Under the pieces are notes generated by a model, which saw only the letters and a program-made list of their open reading frames with translations, was not told where the DNA came from and did no database searches. Made by a program: the position numbers and the translations under genes. DNA of 7,471 bases from contig CAUDCB010000091.1 of NCBI GenBank assembly GCA_958447915.1, positions 1 through 7,471 of the forward strand, in the 5' to 3' direction. The stretch is from an uncultured Collinsella sp. Lineage in GTDB: Bacteria > Actinomycetota > Coriobacteriia > Coriobacteriales > Coriobacteriaceae. Position 1 is the stretch's first letter; every line of letters starts with the position of its first letter. Of the stretch, positions 4,102-7,471 are shown piece after piece.

Positions 4102-6008
4102 TGGAACAGATTATCTTGAACATACTCGAGGCTCTGCGTCGCGGCGAGACCGTAGACGACAAGGCGCTCGTCAAACTGATACATGCCGAGGCGCGCCGTG
4201 AGGGTGCCGACAAGCGCGATCTGGCCAAGCGCCGTCTGCTGCCGTTCTACCAGCGGGTTAAACGTGAGGATCCGGCTCGTTGGGCTGGATGGAATGTCGA
4301 TGCCGAGCTGGAGCGTCAACTGCTGCAGGTGCTACGCATGAAGCCGCGCCGCACGGCTTCGGGCGTAGCGACCATTACCGTCATCACCAAGCCGTGGCCG
4401 TGCTCGGGCGATTGTCTGTTTTGCCCCAACGACCTGCGTATGCCCAAAAGCTATTTGCATGCCGAGCCCGCGTGCGCCCGTGCGGAGCAAAATTGCTTCG
4501 ATCCATATCTGCAGGTGAGCGCCCGTTTGACCGCGCTTTCGCAGATGGGACATGCGACCGATAAGATTGAGCTCATTGTGCTCGGCGGTACCTGGAGCGA
4601 CTATCCAGAAGGGTATCAAGCATGGTTTATGTCGGAGCTCTTCCGTGCGCTCAATGACGATGCCGTCGCCGGCATGGCGGCAAATCCCATGTTGGCGCGT
4701 CCGGGCATCAGTCGTGCCGAGGCGGGGCGTCTACTCGATGACGCTCCTGCCGATGCCCTGCCGCCGGTGGTGGCGGAGCGTCGCGAGCGCTATCGGGCCG
4801 CCGGCATTGCGACCGACGAGGCCGAGCTTGCGAGCGGTGTTGCCGGCGAACAGGAGCGTGTAGATGCTGCCGTGGGCGGCTACAACCGCGCGGTGCGTCG
4901 TCTGTACGGCCCCAGTACGCCGTGGGGCGAGGTCGCCGAGTGGCAGACGGCAACGATGGAGGAGCTTGAGCGCCAGCAGCGCTTCAACGAGACGGCGAAG
5001 CATCGCGTGGTGGGACTCGTTATCGAGACGCGCCCCGATGCCGTGACGCCACAGGCGCTCACGCTCATTCGTCGTCTGGGCTGCACCAAGATTCAGATGG
5101 GCATCCAAAGCCTTGACCAGCACTTGCTCGACATCAACGAGCGCCGCATTTCGGTGGCACAGATCGAGCGGGCGTTTTCGCTTGCGCGCCTGTTTGGCTT
5201 TAAGATCCACGCGCATTTTATGCTCAATCTGCTGGGCGCCACGCCCGAGGGGGACAAGCGCGACTACGAGCGCTTTATGACCGAAGGGGCCTTTATGCCC
5301 GACGAGGTCAAGGTTTACCCGTGTGCGCTCATCGAGGGCTCGCGTCTGGTGGGCTGCTATGAGCGCGGCGAGTGGCGCCCCTATTCCGAGGAAGAGCTGC
5401 TCGATGTGTTGGCCGACGACATCGTGGTGACGCCGGCGTTCTGCCGTATCAGTCGCATGATCCGCGACTTTAGCTCCGATGACATCATGGTGGGCAACAA
5501 GAAGCCCAACCTGCGTCAGCTCGTCGAAAACCGCCTGGCTGCTCGTGGAGAAGGCGCGACGGTGCGCGAGATTCGCTATCGCGAGATCAGCACGGCGGGT
5601 GCCGACTTGGATGAGCTGACCCTTGACGAGGAGGTGGCGTACGAGACGCCGGTGACGCACGAGCGCTTTTTGCAGTGGGTGACGCCGCAGGGCAAGATCG
5701 CGGGTTTTTTGCGCCTGTCGCTGCCCGATCGTACTTTTGTTGCCACACATGCGGACGAGTTGCCGACGATGCCGGACGAGGCGATGATTCGCGAGGTACA
5801 CGTGTATGGCATGGCGGCGCGCGTGGGGGATCAAGGCCAGGCAGCCCAGCACCATGGATTGGGGCGTTTGCTCGTAGAGCGTGCGTGCGAGATTGCCCGG
5901 GATGCGGGTTATGCACGCATCAACGTGATCAGCGCGATTGGTACGCGCGAGTACTATCGCCATTTGGGTTTTTACGACCATGGACTCTATCTGCAAAAGG
6001 AGCTCTAA
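4101..6008 (+). CDS. elp3: Elp3-family radical SAM/GNAT tRNA wobble-uridine modification enzyme
   Basis: 635 residues. Elp3 adds a carboxymethyl-type group to C5 of U34 in tRNA, using a 4Fe-4S radical-SAM centre and acetyl-CoA; eukaryotes use it inside Elongator, while bacterial and archaeal forms are thought to act alone. Seen here: a basic N-terminal tRNA-binding region (about 1-80); the cluster motif CSGDCLFC (Cys101, 105, 108); MPKSYLHAEPA (114-124); DKIELIVLGGTWSDYP (154-169); VGLVIETRPD (304-313); KIQMGIQSLD (330-339); VKVYPCALIEGS (403-414); and a C-terminal GNAT domain (about 520-635) with REVHVYG, QHHGLGRLLVE and the closing EYYRHLGFYDHGLYLQKEL. Between about 187 and 295 it carries some 85 more residues than eukaryotic Elp3. 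This makes it longer than the usual roughly 550. The ATG appears leaderless. The next gene begins immediately after the stop. Confidence 0.93.
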   Translation: MEQIILNILEALRRGETVDDKALVKLIHAEARREGADKRDLAKRRLLPFYQRVKREDPARWAGWNVDAELERQLLQVLRMKPRRTASGVATITVITKPWPCSGDCLFCPNDLRMPKSYLHAEPACARAEQNCFDPYLQVSARLTALSQMGHATDKIELIVLGGTWSDYPEGYQAWFMSELFRALNDDAVAGMAANPMLARPGISRAEAGRLLDDAPADALPPVVAERRERYRAAGIATDEAELASGVAGEQERVDAAVGGYNRAVRRLYGPSTPWGEVAEWQTATMEELERQQRFNETAKHRVVGLVIETRPDAVTPQALTLIRRLGCTKIQMGIQSLDQHLLDINERRISVAQIERAFSLARLFGFKIHAHFMLNLLGATPEGDKRDYERFMTEGAFMPDEVKVYPCALIEGSRLVGCYERGEWRPYSEEELLDVLADDIVVTPAFCRISRMIRDFSSDDIMVGNKKPNLRQLVENRLAARGEGATVREIRYREISTAGADLDELTLDEEVAYETPVTHERFLQWVTPQGKIAGFLRLSLPDRTFVATHADELPTMPDEAMIREVHVYGMAARVGDQGQAAQHHGLGRLLVERACEIARDAGYARINVISAIGTREYYRHLGFYDHGLYLQKEL

Positions 6009-6887
6009 ATGAACAAGCCGAGTGTTTCTGCTGGTGTCGTTGCCGGCGTTGCTCTGGGAGCCGCGGCGCTTGGTGCGGCCGCCGTCGCTGTTCGTGCTGC
6101 CTGTCTGCAGGTTGCGCGAACCCGCAATGGGTTGGCGCGTGTGAAACGCGTGCACGATGAGGGCGGCGATGAGATTCGCGTGTTGGTGCAAGGCGGCGTC
6201 TACCAAAGCGCAAGCTACGTTGGCGAGCGTTGGGCGGAGCCCGTCTTTGCGTACTATCGTGCGTTTGACGATGCGTTTGAGGCCGAGGATGCAATGCGTG
6301 ACGCTTATGGTCACGGTATCGACCGTGTGCTTATGCTGGGCGGCGGCGGGTTTGCCTATCCCAAGTTTGCGCTGGTGTCGCACGAGAGCTTGCGCATGGA
6401 TGTCATTGAGTACGATGCCGAGATTACGCGCCTGGCGCGCCGTTGGTTCTACCTGGACGAGCTGGAACGCACGGTGGGCGATCGCTTGCGGGTGATTACC
6501 GCCGAGGCTCGCTCGTATCTGGGTGTGACGAGCGTGGGCCATCGTCGCTACGACGTGGTCGTGAGCGATTGCTTTGGCGGTGCCGAACCCGTGCGCGAGC
6601 TGGCGACCGTTGAAGCGTTGCGTTTGGTGCGAGGCAGCCTAAATGTCGGTGGCGTCTACGTCGCCAATATCGTGAGCGCAAACGAGGGGAGCGATGTGAC
6701 GTTCCTTCGCGACTGCGCTGCCACGGCACTCGAGGTATTCGCCCACGCCTGGGTGGTCCCATGCGGCGATGCAGAGTTCGGCGGCGAGGAGAACTACCTG
6801 CTCATCGCTAGCGACGGTGACTATGCCTTTGCCGAAGCCGTGCCCTTCGACACCGACTTCCTCGGCACCGTCCTTCACGACAAGTAA
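6009..6887 (+). CDS. Membrane-anchored spermidine-synthase-like protein (methyltransferase fold)
   Basis: 292 residues. The N-terminus has an Ala/Gly/Val-rich hydrophobic segment (about 7-33), probably a membrane anchor. A beta-strand region QGGVYQSA (61-68) resembles the N-terminal part of aminopropyltransferases. The Rossmann core shows VLMLGGGG (107-114), DVIEYD (131-136) for the nucleoside ribose, TAEARSYL (164-171) and YDVVVSDCFGGAEP (181-194). True spermidine synthases have D-x-x-D in that last motif; here Asp187 is present but the second Asp is Gly190. Polyamine synthesis is therefore doubtful and the substrate is unknown. The ATG follows the elp3 TAA with no gap, and AAGGAG (5997-6002) lies inside the elp3 end, so translation should be coupled to elp3. 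Confidence 0.75.
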   Translation: MNKPSVSAGVVAGVALGAAALGAAAVAVRAACLQVARTRNGLARVKRVHDEGGDEIRVLVQGGVYQSASYVGERWAEPVFAYYRAFDDAFEAEDAMRDAYGHGIDRVLMLGGGGFAYPKFALVSHESLRMDVIEYDAEITRLARRWFYLDELERTVGDRLRVITAEARSYLGVTSVGHRRYDVVVSDCFGGAEPVRELATVEALRLVRGSLNVGGVYVANIVSANEGSDVTFLRDCAATALEVFAHAWVVPCGDAEFGGEENYLLIASDGDYAFAEAVPFDTDFLGTVLHDK

Positions 6888-6900
6888 GTCTCCCCGTCCC

Positions 6901-6917
6901 AAAAAAGACTGGTCTTA
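6901..6917 (-). terminator. Weak candidate terminator of the helicase gene, overlapping its stop codon
   Basis: On the minus strand the stop TAA begins the stem of AAGA-CCAG-TCTT, which ends in six T. The stem is short, like those at 113-129 and 214-231, with the same A/T-rich plan. Only 27 bases separate this gene end from the convergent one, and no hairpin with a T run is visible for the plus strand here. Confidence 0.35.
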
Positions 6918-7471
6918 GGCGTGGTCGCGCCAGCTGAGGACGCGCTGCTTCATACCCTCGATGTCGAGCACGCCTTCGGCGAAGCCTTTGCGCACGAGCT
7001 CCTCGGGAACGTACTCGTCGTAGCGATCAAAATAAGGCACCTCGCCGGGATAGACGAGCTCGATGGGGTCGAAGTCCTTCTCGGCCTCGGCGGCGAGCAC
7101 CTCAAAGAACGTCTCCTCGTCGGCCTTCATCTTAAACTGCATAAAGTACGGGCGTGACGGGTCGAGTCCGCGAAGGCCCAGCTCAGCGGCGCATTTGATT
7201 TTAAGCATACGCTCGAGCGCCAAAAAGGCGTAGCTGCCCAGCCAGGGGAAAAGCACCCAGGTGTCGCCGCCCAGGTTAATGAGCGGCTTAGTTCCCGCAC
7301 CCGAAATCTCGGCCGTATGGCGAGCCTGCGCCAAGCGGGCCCGCGCGTTACCCATAAGGTACGGATATGCTGCGTGCTCAGTGAGCGCTTGGCGCATGCG
7401 CTCGAGCACATGCGTGTTAATGTCGCCGGGGCAGTCGCCAAAGTAGGCCTGCACCCGGCCTTTGACCTGCG
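6915..7471 (-). CDS. DEAD/DEAH-box helicase, C-terminal part, partial (Lhr-like)
   Basis: About 185 residues are visible; the gene continues beyond the right edge, since the frame is open to 7471 (reading QVKGR before VQAYFGDCPGD). Recognisable blocks of the C-terminal region of large Lhr-like or related DEAD/DEAH helicases are AYPYLMGNARARLAQARHTA, LGGDTWVLFPWLGSYAF and PYFMQFKMKAD. No ATPase motifs are expected in this part and none are seen. Such helicases unwind nucleic acids and are often linked to DNA repair. Family assignment rests on remembered motif patterns. The GTG at 7454 is internal and not a real start. The gene converges on the spermidine-synthase-like gene and appears unrelated to the tRNA genes. 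Confidence 0.7.
   Translation of the reverse strand, partial: QVKGRVQAYFGDCPGDINTHVLERMRQALTEHAAYPYLMGNARARLAQARHTAEISGAGTKPLINLGGDTWVLFPWLGSYAFLALERMLKIKCAAELGLRGLDPSRPYFMQFKMKADEETFFEVLAAEAEKDFDPIELVYPGEVPYFDRYDEYVPEELVRKGFAEGVLDIEGMKQRVLSWRDHA

Noticed and set aside
3027..4319. 430-residue minus-strand open frame across the DUF4097 gene and terminator
   Set aside because: It runs through the strong terminator, the elp3 promoter and three real coding regions, and shows no recognisable motif or ribosome binding site.
4731..6542. Very long minus-strand open frame (603 residues) opposite elp3 and the next gene
   Set aside because: It is antisense to a protein with clear Elp3 motifs. Its translation is His/Arg/Ala-rich low-information sequence with no domain, as expected from GC-rich codon bias.

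Overview
The window is GC-rich with compact gene spacing, ATG and GTG starts and good Shine-Dalgarno sites. It also has one promoter arrangement that suggests leaderless translation. Together with the gene content (a bacterial Elp3, a Trm9/ALKBH8-type methyltransferase, an Ala-rich membrane-tethered XRE regulator, and a DEAD/DEAH helicase with an Lhr-like C-terminus), this suggests a high-GC Gram-positive host. My best guess is a Coriobacteriia gut actinobacterium of the Collinsella/Olsenella kind. That is inference from gene content and base composition; no rRNA or other marker is present.

Layout. Positions 1-257 hold a possible 3' end of a plus-strand gene (stop at 112-114) and a 123-bp element bounded by a near-perfect 21/22-bp inverted repeat (111-131 and 212-233). 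Two methyltransferase genes follow on the minus strand: a divergent TrmB-like tRNA (guanine-N7) methyltransferase (258-1139), preceded in transcription by a Trm9/ALKBH8-like methyltransferase (1252-2124, GTG start chosen by its ribosome binding site). A divergent promoter region (2125-2391) separates these from a plus-strand pair that overlaps by 4 bp: an XRE-type DNA-binding protein with a C-terminal membrane hairpin (2392-3108) and a membrane-anchored DUF4097-type protein with repeated S-G-D turns (3105-4004). A strong intrinsic terminator (4049-4089) ends that pair. A -10 box just after it, with a possible -35 inside the hairpin, would start transcription at or next to the ATG of elp3 (4101-6008). 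elp3 is directly followed by a membrane-anchored spermidine-synthase-like protein (6009-6887). The right edge holds the C-terminal part of a minus-strand helicase (6915-7471).

How they may work together. Three of the seven proteins point to tRNA modification. In eukaryotes Elp3 (within Elongator) makes the cm5U34 precursor and Trm9/ALKBH8 methylates it to mcm5U34. Finding both types about 2 kb apart in a bacterium suggests a minimal bacterial wobble-uridine pathway, with the TrmB-like and spermidine-synthase-like methyltransferase-fold proteins as possible accessories. This is the most interesting hypothesis in the window. The XRE/DUF4097 pair looks like an independent envelope-sensing module inserted between them.
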